DNA from: JAJYZP01 sp049964535
GTDB lineage: Bacteria; Actinomycetota; Acidimicrobiia; Acidimicrobiales; Acidimicrobiaceae
Assembly (NCBI GenBank): GCA_049964535.1
Contig: JBMFXG010000069.1
Location: 1-12,424 of the forward strand
DNA: 12,424 bases
Direction of reading: 5' to 3'
Shown here: piece after piece, positions 6,694-12,424 of the stretch
Numbering within the stretch: the stretch's first letter is position 1
Layout of the letters: each line of letters starts with the position of its first letter
The notes under the pieces: generated by a model
Databases searched by the model: none
Seen by the model: the letters and a program-made list of their open reading frames with translations, nothing else
What the model was told of the DNA's origin: nothing
Translations under genes and position numbers: made by a program

Positions 6694-8114
6694 TAGTTTC
6701 TCCTCGCAGCTACGGATTGACTCTCCATCGATCGCCGTGAGAGGAATCGGTAGACCTCACCGAAGGCGGTGTAGTTCCCGAGATAGAGCACTCTTTGGTA
6801 GTGTTGCGTCGCATGCTGCAGGGCTACGACCTGATCAGGTTCGACCAAGACCTCTACGCCGGCGACGCGAAGTCGGACCTCGAGATCGTATACTCGGCGA
6901 CCTGTCACCGTCACACTCCCGGTGCGCCCCGTCAGGGCCTCCATAGCGACGTCCCATATCCACGATGTATCGCGCCCATCGGCGATCTCTGCGTTGAGTC
7001 CGAGCACAACCGGCACATCGAGTGGCTCTTGCTGAATGACCTTCAGGATCTCCATCCATCCCGCAGGATTCTTTGCGAGCATGAGCACGATCTCCGACCC
7101 AGTGCTCAATGGTGACGCCCCCGAGTTCACCAGTGAGGATTCGTGGACTGCACCAAAAGGGCTAGGGAAGCTCACAAAGCGTCCACCAGATCCTTCAACC
7201 GCTTCGAGAGTGCGCAAAAGAGCTGAACCTCGTTCAGTGTCACTCGTTGCGGAATCGAATAAACCATCGAAGATCTCCGAGACCGCACAGGCAAACAGTG
7301 CATTACGAGCGTTGAACTCTCCAGGTAGCCGCAGGCGAAGCGTCCCGAGGGCTCGACCAGCAACTTTTACCACGTGATGCTGGTCGATCTCCCACCGAAC
7401 TTCCGGTCGAGAAAGTCCGCAGACACAAGACCACGATCCACCTTCGGTATAGGTGATGACCGCCTCACAGTTAGGACAAGCACTCGAGTCAAGGCGCCAA
7501 CTATGGCCACCGGCGACGAAGACCACACTCTCGGCGTGGCGCACGGCGTAGACGACGAGAGGATCATCAGCGTTCGCTACCACGGTCATCGACCGGCGGA
7601 AACGCAGAGCCTCGTCCCACCGTTGCGCGAGGTGACGAACCTCAGAGTTGCGATCGAGCTGATCTCTCGACAGGTTCATCACTGCCACCACCTTTGGCGC
7701 TAGCTCCGACACCACTCGACCGAGATACGCCTCATCGACCTCGAGGGCCGCCCGCTTCGCATTCGTCGAGAGCGATCGTCCAAACGCAGCAACACAACCT
7801 CGCAGGAGAGCGAGCGCTACTCCGAAATCCATATTGGACCCATCAGTGTTGGAGATGACGTTCTCTCCGCCGAGCACAGAGCGAATCAGTGACGCAGTCG
7901 TCGTCTTACCGTTGGTGGCACTGACCACAACAGCATCAACACAGGGAGCGAGTTGAGAGAGTACTGAAGGATGACACCTGAGCAGAAGTCGTCCAGGTAG
8001 GGAGTTCCCACCTCCAAGCCCAAGCCGACGGATAGCCAAAGCGGTGAGGTCCACGACGACACGGTCAAAGGCAAGTCGAGCACGACCGAACACACGCTGC
8101 ACAGACGAAGCCAA
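6693..8114 (-). CDS. murT: Lipid II isoglutaminyl synthase, Mur-ligase subunit MurT
   Basis: MurT is the ATP-dependent synthase half of the lipid II amidation complex. With the chosen start it has 473 residues. It shows the Mur-ligase P-loop ATNGKTTT (about 66-73), the family stretch NLSRDQLDR (about 147-155), and a four-cysteine zinc ribbon inserted in the central domain (C213, C216, C230, C232), which marks MurT off from MurC-F. The C-terminal DUF1727 part ends in the usual GNYTAFGEVYRFL. The longest frame begins at 8297, but its first 61 residues are cysteine-rich and unlike any MurT N-terminus. A TTG at 8114 has GGAGGG eight bases upstream and gives the normal short N-terminal helix, so I take it; GTG 8102 is the fallback. 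It is followed directly by gatD. Confidence 0.93.
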   Translation of the reverse strand: MASSVQRVFGRARLAFDRVVVDLTALAIRRLGLGGGNSLPGRLLLRCHPSVLSQLAPCVDAVVVSATNGKTTTASLIRSVLGGENVISNTDGSNMDFGVALALLRGCVAAFGRSLSTNAKRAALEVDEAYLGRVVSELAPKVVAVMNLSRDQLDRNSEVRHLAQRWDEALRFRRSMTVVANADDPLVVYAVRHAESVVFVAGGHSWRLDSSACPNCEAVITYTEGGSWSCVCGLSRPEVRWEIDQHHVVKVAGRALGTLRLRLPGEFNARNALFACAVSEIFDGLFDSATSDTERGSALLRTLEAVEGSGGRFVSFPSPFGAVHESSLVNSGASPLSTGSEIVLMLAKNPAGWMEILKVIQQEPLDVPVVLGLNAEIADGRDTSWIWDVAMEALTGRTGSVTVTGRRVYDLEVRLRVAGVEVLVEPDQVVALQHATQHYQRVLYLGNYTAFGEVYRFLSRRSMESQSVAARRN

Positions 8115-8122
8115 ATCCTCAA

Positions 8123-8128
8123 CCCTCC
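8123..8128 (-). promoter_or_regulatory. Shine-Dalgarno supporting the TTG start of murT
   Basis: GGAGGG on the minus strand is followed by eight bases and then TTG (8114-8112). This agrees with where MurT homology should begin. Confidence 0.6.
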
Positions 8129-8337
8129 AACAGTTCTTGCATACTTGCTTCCGACACGATACCGGACCATCGAAGACCCCCCAAACTCCACAGGGTTCCG
8201 AGTCACATCCGATCGGTGGTACACAAGCTACCTCAATCTGCTCTGGAGGATCTTGCGAGCGACAACACCTCGTATCGGATCTACCATCACAGATCACACT
8301 GCAGCACTGGAGAGCAACCCTGCCTCAGGAAAAAGTA

Positions 8338-8368
8338 AAGGAGCCGGCGGGGGGGCTGCCGGCTCCTT
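8338..8368 (-). terminator. Strong rho-independent-type terminator reading leftward
   Basis: The two arms, AAGGAGCCGGC (8338-8348) and GCCGGCTCCTT (8358-8368), match perfectly over 11 bp with a nine-base loop. Read on the minus strand, the stem is followed by TACTTTTTCC, a T-rich tail. On the plus strand what follows is not T-rich. So it should end leftward transcripts coming from 8370-8490. No annotated gene lies there, and murT begins about 220 bases further on. It is either the end of a small transcript or an attenuator ahead of murT-gatD. Confidence 0.7.
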
Positions 8369-8394
8369 CAAAGCAAGAACGGAGGGGGGTCCAG

Positions 8395-8445
8395 TTACTT
8401 GCCCTTCCAGTATGCCAGTTCTTCCCGATTACACTGACAGCTCAA
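8395..8445 (-). CDS. Possible 16-residue peptide ORF ahead of the terminator
   Basis: A TTG at 8445 with GAGG eight bases upstream (8457-8454) opens 16 codons and a TAA at 8395, encoding MSCQCNREELAYWKGK. The terminator hairpin follows 26 bases after the stop. A TATAAA element lies at 8471-8466 just upstream, with a TTGACG 21 bases beyond it (too far for an ideal pair). Promoter element, SD, short ORF and terminator in correct order make this look like a minigene or leader peptide, but short matches of this kind can arise by chance and I recognise no family. Confidence 0.3.
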   Translation of the reverse strand: MSCQCNREELAYWKGK

Positions 8446-8483
8446 CGCCGATACCTCATATCACTTTTATAGCTAGGAGAGTC

Positions 8484-9398
8484 ATGGAACTCCGTCAACT
8501 CCGATCGCTGCTCGCGGTCGGTGATCACGGCAGCTTTTCGAGCGCGGCCTCAGCCCTCGATACCGTTCAGTCAAACGTCTCTTCCCACATCTCCAAGCTA
8601 GAAAGCGAGATCAACGCCGTCCTCGTCGACCGCCGAACCGGAACGCTTACCGAGCAGGGCCAGCTCGTAGCACAGCACGCTCGCAACATCTTAATTGAGA
8701 TAGAGTCGATCTACAGCGACCTCTCCTCCCTGAAGCACGACGTTCAAGGCCGCGTTCGAGTCGGTATCATCGGGACCACTGCGCGCTGGCTCATACCGGT
8801 ACTCTCAGAGCAAATGTCGGTCTCCCACCCCAAGCTCAAGGTCGAATACCTCGAAGCCACGTCGTCGTCGCTGCTGCGCTGGGTTCATGACGAGGTACTC
8901 GACATCGCAATACTCAACGCACCGGTCCTTCAGCACGACATCACCTTTCGCACGCTCTTCGAGGAGATCATGATGGTGACAGTCCCAAAGAGTTCGCCCC
9001 TAGCAACACAGACGAGCGTCTCGGTTCGCGACCTCGAAAAGGTCGAACTCATCGTTCCCCCGAAAGGGAGCTGGTTCCGAGACGAGCTCGACGCTGTAGC
9101 AGCAAAAAATCGAGTCCAACTCTCGACAAAGTTAGAGATCGATGGACTTCGCCTCATCGCTGCACTCTCCGAAGACGGCCATGGCGCCGCAGTTGTCCCG
9201 GCAACCTCGGTCTCTCCCTCTACCCGTGCATCCATGGCGGTCATACCGATCGTCGATCTAGCTCCCCGTAAAGTCGGATTGGCTCGTCGAAAAAATCGCA
9301 TCGAATCTGCGGCGACAAAGGCGCTCGTCCTATCGCTCTCGGAGATCTTCACCAATCACCAATCGATCCTGCCGGTCGGAGTCTCCTCACTGCGGTAG
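8484..9398 (+). CDS. LysR-type transcriptional regulator
   Basis: This is a 304-residue regulator of standard LysR length. The N-terminal winged helix-turn-helix covers about residues 1-60 (MELRQLRSLLAVGDHGSFSS, then the ALDTVQSNVSSHISKLE recognition region), followed by a linker helix and a two-lobed effector-binding domain from about residue 90 (VRVGIIGTTARWLIP). The effector and target are not evident. The start is the ATG at 8484 with GGAG at 8476-8479; the open frame reaches back to 8145, but that part crosses a strong hairpin and has no family similarity. The gene faces away from murT-gatD. LysR proteins often control divergent neighbours, but several hundred bases and a terminator lie between, so a role in lipid II amidation is only a guess. 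Confidence 0.92.
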   Translation: MELRQLRSLLAVGDHGSFSSAASALDTVQSNVSSHISKLESEINAVLVDRRTGTLTEQGQLVAQHARNILIEIESIYSDLSSLKHDVQGRVRVGIIGTTARWLIPVLSEQMSVSHPKLKVEYLEATSSSLLRWVHDEVLDIAILNAPVLQHDITFRTLFEEIMMVTVPKSSPLATQTSVSVRDLEKVELIVPPKGSWFRDELDAVAAKNRVQLSTKLEIDGLRLIAALSEDGHGAAVVPATSVSPSTRASMAVIPIVDLAPRKVGLARRKNRIESAATKALVLSLSEIFTNHQSILPVGVSSLR

Positions 9399-9430
9399 GG
9401 CGCGAAGCCTTTTCACGTCGAGCTACAAAT

Positions 9431-9453
9431 CTCGCCGTCGAAAAACGGTCGAG
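9431..9453. terminator. Weak hairpin between convergent lysR and phoU
   Basis: CTCG-CCG pairs with CGG-T-CGAG around a TCGAAAAA loop, with one bulged T. It lies in the 90-base gap between two convergent stops. There is no T-run on either side, so this is a weak terminator candidate. Confidence 0.25.
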
Positions 9454-9488
9454 CCCTCCTCGTTAGCTTGGCCGCTCAGCGCCTGGCT

Positions 9489-10112
9489 TCACCGCTGGTC
9501 ATCGAGAGTGGGAAGCTGCGATGCGGCCTTTGAGAGATTGACGGCGTGATCCGCGAATCGTTCGAAGAACCTTCCTACCAGGGAGAGCTCGATTGCAGGA
9601 ACGATCTCCCTACAGCTTGAGGCTAACTCGGCATAGTACGCTATCGTGAGGTCATCGATCTCATCATCGAGAGCGTCGATGACACGATGGGCTCCTCTGT
9701 CCTTCGAAATGAATGCGTTCGCTGCCCGCTGCCACATATCACTGGCCACGATACCCATCTGGTCAATGATTCCACGAATGCGCGGCGTCATCTCAGAGCC
9801 GAGCCCTAGTAGCGATTTCTGCGCAATGTGCTCAGCGAGATCACCGCTCCGCTCGAGCTCGGGAATGATGCGCAAGATACCAACGAGGTAGGTGATATCC
9901 GACGGGGTCAACTCATGTGAGTTGATCTGCAAATTAACCTCTTGCTCGATATCGAGGTAGAGACGGTCAACGATCTCGTCTCGTGCGATCAGGGCCTCCG
10001 CGATGAGTCGGTCACCACGTAAAAATGCTTCCGTCGCCCCAGCAAATCCATCCCCGACCAGGGCAAAGAGCTCCACCACCTGCTTATCAACCGCTTCAAA
10101 ACCTAACCCCAC
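9489..10112 (-). CDS. phoU: PhoU-like phosphate-signalling protein
   Basis: This cytoplasmic all-helical protein belongs to the PhoU family, which links the Pst phosphate transporter to the PhoR sensor and damps phosphate uptake. The 207-residue length and two-repeat build are typical. The metal-site signature occurs in each half: ELERSGDLAEHI (E87-D91) and FFERFADHAVNL (E184-D188). I chose the GTG at 10112, which has GGAGG seven bases upstream (10120-10124), over the longer frame from 10154. A TTGACA lies upstream on the same strand at 10182-10177, but the -10 at the right distance is poor. No pst, phoB or phoR gene is next to it; neighbours are a LysR regulator and an SDR. It could act on a distant Pst system or on another transporter. 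Confidence 0.88.
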   Translation of the reverse strand: MGLGFEAVDKQVVELFALVGDGFAGATEAFLRGDRLIAEALIARDEIVDRLYLDIEQEVNLQINSHELTPSDITYLVGILRIIPELERSGDLAEHIAQKSLLGLGSEMTPRIRGIIDQMGIVASDMWQRAANAFISKDRGAHRVIDALDDEIDDLTIAYYAELASSCREIVPAIELSLVGRFFERFADHAVNLSKAASQLPTLDDQR

Positions 10113-10119
10113 GTCAGAG

Positions 10120-10124
10120 CCTCC
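10120..10124 (-). promoter_or_regulatory. Shine-Dalgarno deciding the phoU start
   Basis: GGAGG (in AAGGAGG) precedes GTG 10112 by seven bases on the minus strand. It favours the shorter form over the TTG at 10154. Confidence 0.6.
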
Positions 10125-10336
10125 TTCGAACCATGGTAGCTGACCAATGCGCAAAACCAGGGTCGCCTCATCACCTTGTCAAGCCATTCACCAGACCAGA
10201 GAAGTCTCATCATCGCTCGCACCGAGGCCCAAACTCTCTGATTTGCGCCGAGATGAGGACCAGGTACCTGTGAAACGAAGCCCGCACAGTAGCCCGACCA
10301 AGTCAGACTGCGAGCCACCTCGGACCCTGGAGCGTA

Positions 10337-11251
10337 CTACGAAGGTATTTTTCCTGACATGTCAGCGTTCTTTGCCGCCCTCGACACGAGGTCTGGGATC
10401 TGGGTATCGAGCTCTTCAACGGTCCAACGATCGTCCTTATCGATCGCCGGTCCTGCGTGCCAGCCCTCGGCGACATCGATATGTCCCCCAACAACATCAA
10501 AGACCCGACCTGTTACCATCGACGAGTTCTTGGATCCCAGCCACACCACGAGCGGAGATACGTTCTCCGGTGCCACTTGGTTGAATGCACTTGGATCCTC
10601 AGGACTGTGAAAAACCCCGAGATTCTCGGTCATTCTCGTGAGCGCTACCGGAGCGATTGCGTTGACGGTTGCTCCGTAACGAGCGAGCTCTTGACCTGCA
10701 ATGATCGTAAAGGAGGCAATTCCGGCCTTTGCTGCGCCGTAGTTCGACTGACCAACATTGCCGTAGATACCTGACGAAGAGGCAGTATTTATGACGCGTG
10801 CATCGACCTGAACACCGGATTTGGTCTGCTCGCGCCAGTAGGTTGCTGCCCAGCGAGTCATGGCAAAGGTAGAGCGAAGATGGACCCGAATGACTGCGTC
10901 CCACTCGACGTCGGTCATGTTCACCAACATACGGTCACGGAGAATGCCAGCGTTGTTCACCACGACATCGAGGGTACCGAAGTGAGAGATAGCCGCATTG
11001 ATCAGACGTTGGGCACCCTCCCAATCGGAGACGTCCTCTCCGTTCGCAATCGCCTCGCCGCCCATCGCACGAATCTCATCGACGACCTCACCGGCGGGTC
11101 CATCTGAGGATCCGGACCCATCGACCTCCGCCCCAAGGTCATTAACAACTACCTTGGCACCTTGGCGGGCAAACTCCAAGGCGTGTGCCTTACCTATTCC
11201 ACGAGCCGCCCCCGTGACTATCACAACCCTATCTTCGCAGATTCTCGCCAC
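10337..11251 (-). CDS. Short-chain dehydrogenase/reductase, 3-hydroxyacyl-CoA/steroid type
   Basis: This is an NAD(P)-dependent oxidoreductase of the classical SDR fold, 304 residues. It shows the cofactor motif TGAARGIG (13-20), an acidic VVNDLG stretch after the second strand that favours NAD(H), the NNAG motif (99-102), the catalytic serine in INTASSSG (about 158-160) and YGAAK (Y171, K175). The insert VDGSGSSDGPAGEVVDEI and the region ILRDRMLVNMTDVEWDAVIRVHL match the style of actinobacterial enzymes related to the (3R)-hydroxyacyl-CoA dehydrogenase domain of multifunctional enzyme 2 and to mycobacterial side-chain beta-oxidation SDRs, so a fatty acyl- or steroid-CoA substrate is likely but not shown. 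The GTG start has AAGGGG seven bases upstream (11259-11264). It is followed on the same strand by phoU after about 220 bases, too far to assume one operon. Confidence 0.9.
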   Translation of the reverse strand: MARICEDRVVIVTGAARGIGKAHALEFARQGAKVVVNDLGAEVDGSGSSDGPAGEVVDEIRAMGGEAIANGEDVSDWEGAQRLINAAISHFGTLDVVVNNAGILRDRMLVNMTDVEWDAVIRVHLRSTFAMTRWAATYWREQTKSGVQVDARVINTASSSGIYGNVGQSNYGAAKAGIASFTIIAGQELARYGATVNAIAPVALTRMTENLGVFHSPEDPSAFNQVAPENVSPLVVWLGSKNSSMVTGRVFDVVGGHIDVAEGWHAGPAIDKDDRWTVEELDTQIPDLVSRAAKNADMSGKIPS

Positions 11252-12240
11252 GCTTCTACCCCTTCACCACTACATCTCAGGACCACACGGATGTCACGCC
11301 TTCCACACCAGGTGTACAACAGTGTCCTGCGGTCTGCCGACGTTCAACCTATCGTAGTTTTACTGGCTTCGCACTTCGCGACCGTTGCAAAGACAGAGCA
11401 ACCCGATCCACTCGGCTCGTCTTCACGACCGAATCGAGCCCAGCAACCAATCTTAAGGACCAGGCAGGATGCCAACCCACGCACTGGCCTCTGGCCCACC
11501 GACATTAAAGCCAATGCTCAAGATGGTCTGCAACCAGCCTCGTGGCCACCGACGAGCGGTGCGTAGTTTGCTCGCTACACCCGATGTCTTTTGGGGTGGA
11601 GATCCATCGCAGACAAGCAAAGAAAGGGTTCCTATCTACTCTGACCGAAGTAATTAAGGATGCTACCGTAGCTAGTGAAGTACCTCGCTGCCGAAGAGGA
11701 GCTCGTCCCATGGGCTACTGCGCAGGGCACAGTCTTGGACCGAATCACCCTCTCGGGGACGCTCGCCACGTACCTAACAAAACCCGCCTCCATATCTAAC
11801 AAAAGCAGTTCCGAAGAGGTCTTTGCGTTCTCACACGCGAGCCAAGCCGAGGCCTGGCCGAGTGCGCTACCACCGTCATCGGCGAACGCCCAAGGACATG
11901 TCTCACGCTACAACGAGAGCTAGAAGGCAAGAACACGAGCAAAAGTAACTCACAACACACTCGCGCAGTACCTGGCTTCATCCGACAGCATTGACTCCAT
12001 GATTGCATCGGTAGAGCGTTTCTACCTGGAACTGCATCGGTAGAGCGTTTCTACCTGGAACTGCGTCGACAATCTCGCTCTTTCAGCATCGCGTCGGATT
12101 CAGCATCGATCGTTCCCTATCCTCGACCCTGCCATTTACTCCTTCGCACAATCTCGTTTCTGAAGCACCACCGCCCAGTGGCCCTGTAAGAATGTTCCTA
12201 CTGGTTGCCAAGTCAGCAATCATCTGACCAGGAGGACTCG
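11252..12240. other. Long gene-poor region
   Basis: Almost 1 kb with no recognisable gene on either strand. Open frames are short, change frame often, and translate to low-complexity or Arg/Ser/Pro-rich text. The longest without an overlapping real gene (11675-11923, GTG start, no SD, stop two codons upstream) ends in Ser/Ala-rich sequence and matches nothing I know. The left end should hold the promoter of the SDR gene, but I cannot name one. Small symmetries are present: GGCTCG/CGAGCC (11414-11419 with 11435-11440), TTCAGCATCG twice (12082-12091 and 12099-12108), and an imperfect CCAGTGG/CCTACTGG hairpin (12175-12204). I see no tRNA, rRNA or known RNA core. Confidence 0.45.
12004..12061. 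repeat. 29-bp perfect tandem duplication with internal hairpin
   Basis: Two identical 29-base units, 12004-12032 and 12033-12061, sit head to tail, and a few bases of a third begin after them (TGC then TCG with one change). Each unit contains GGTAGA-GCGTT-TCTACC, a perfect 6-bp inverted repeat with a five-base loop, so the array has two equal hairpins. The location is in a gene-poor region about 200 bases before the next gene. It could be a protein-binding site pair, an RNA structure, or simple slippage. Confidence 0.8.
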
Positions 12241-12363
12241 TTGAGAGAGCACACTACACGATCCATCCGATCTCTATCATCCCTAGCTTGCCCACACGCA
12301 CCGCTCCCCCAGATCGGCAAGACATCGAATCAGGCACTCGTAGATCGTTGTGGAAGGAGATGA
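12241..12363 (+). CDS. Possible 40-residue ORF leading into the next gene
   Basis: A TTG at 12241 follows a perfect AGGAGG (12230-12235) at five bases and opens 40 codons to a TGA at 12361-12363, two bases before the ATG of the next gene. The translation (starts MREHTTRSIRSL, ends LVDRCGRR) is Ser/Arg-rich and matches nothing I know. The next gene's own SD lies inside its last codons. This layout fits a translationally coupled leader ORF, but the coding content is unconvincing. Confidence 0.3.
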   Translation: MREHTTRSIRSLSSLACPHAPLPQIGKTSNQALVDRCGRR

Positions 12364-12365
12364 CG

Positions 12366-12424
12366 ATGGAGCCCGCACCGGTGACACTGGATGGGATCGT
12401 CGGGCAAGTCACGATCGTCCGAGA
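12366..12424 (+). CDS. Start of an unidentified gene, cut by the window edge
   Basis: The ATG at 12366 has AAGGAG six bases upstream (12354-12359), an excellent arrangement; the ATG at 12360 abuts that SD and is unlikely. Nineteen codons are visible, reading MEPAPVTLDGIVGQVTIVR, and the frame is open to the end. The text looks like real protein. An N-terminal strand such as LDGIVGQVTIV occurs in OB-like N-termini of helicases of the RecD2 kind, and TLDGIVGQ loosely recalls the box II region of some AAA+ clamp-loader-like proteins, but 19 residues cannot decide. Confidence 0.6.
   Translation, partial: MEPAPVTLDGIVGQVTIVR

Noticed and set aside
8115..8297. 61-residue cysteine-rich extension of MurT
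   Set aside because: It has no counterpart in MurT proteins, and a good SD supports TTG 8114. The cysteines look like chance translation of a TG-rich leader.
8145..8483. N-terminal extension of the LysR gene, or a + strand gene here
   Set aside because: The frame crosses a strong hairpin, has no family similarity, and ATG 8484 has a proper SD and the standard LysR N-terminus.
10354..10365. Perfect palindrome CTGACATGTCAG
   Set aside because: It lies inside the last codons of the SDR gene and encodes ordinary residues; a 12-bp palindrome can occur by chance.
11675..11923. 82-codon plus-strand frame starting VKYLAAEEELVPWATAQG
   Set aside because: The first part looks mildly protein-like, but there is no SD, a stop lies two codons upstream, and the C-terminal part is Ser/Ala low-complexity text.
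12008..12061. tRNA-like GGTAGAGCG
   Set aside because: It resembles part of a D-arm, but there is no acceptor stem, anticodon arm or T-arm (GTTCGA) at the right distances; it belongs to the tandem repeat.
12004..12061. CRISPR array
   Set aside because: The two units are directly adjacent with no spacer, there are only two, and no cas gene is present.
12083..12223. 46-codon minus-strand frame beginning at ATG 12223
   Set aside because: No SD, glycine-rich text without recognisable homology, and it lies in a region of similar random frames.

Overview
The window looks like chromosomal DNA of a moderately GC-rich actinobacterium. The evidence is a MurT-GatD pair (lipid II amidation, typical of Gram-positives), an SDR close in sequence style to mycobacterial acyl-CoA/steroid-side-chain enzymes, and frequent GTG/TTG starts preceded by good Shine-Dalgarno (SD) sequences. 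The moderate GC and the mitochondrial-type aconitase would suit an acidophilic Acidimicrobiia member (Ferrimicrobium-like). That placement is inference and was not tested by any search.

Layout. 1-549: no convincing gene. 550-1275 (+): TRIC/UPF0126 family membrane channel. 1304-2068 (-): exported protein with a clear signal peptide, LppX/LolA-like in character, convergent with the TRIC gene. 2473-4737 (-): complete aconitate hydratase with all cluster ligands. It is divergent from a HutC-type GntR regulator (4793-5554, +) across a 55-bp intergenic region that holds a consensus -10 box and a small palindrome. 5555-5868: convergent, structured spacer. 5869-8114 (-): gatD and murT, overlapping by one base in the order murT-gatD. 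8115-8483: murT upstream region, containing a strong hairpin terminator pointing leftward and a possible 16-codon minigene. 8484-9398 (+): LysR-type regulator. 9489-10112 (-): PhoU-like protein. 10337-11251 (-): SDR dehydrogenase. 11252-12240: about 1 kb with no recognisable gene, ending near a 29-bp tandem repeat that carries a hairpin. 12241 onward (+): a short SD-led ORF leading into a new gene that runs off the right edge.

How the genes relate. MurT and GatD form one enzyme that amidates the D-glutamate of lipid II. Aconitase is a TCA-cycle enzyme, and the divergent HutC regulator is the obvious candidate to control it and itself. The remaining genes (TRIC, LysR, PhoU, SDR) look like single-gene units. 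Several starts were moved from the longest ORF to SD-supported codons: acn to GTG 4737, murT to TTG 8114, phoU to GTG 10112 and lysR to ATG 8484. The GntR gene has no ordinary start codon at its expected N-terminus, which is one of the two oddest features; the other is the minigene-terminator unit upstream of murT. I saw no defence system, CRISPR array, insertion sequence or phage module, and most of the window is ordinary housekeeping and metabolic sequence.
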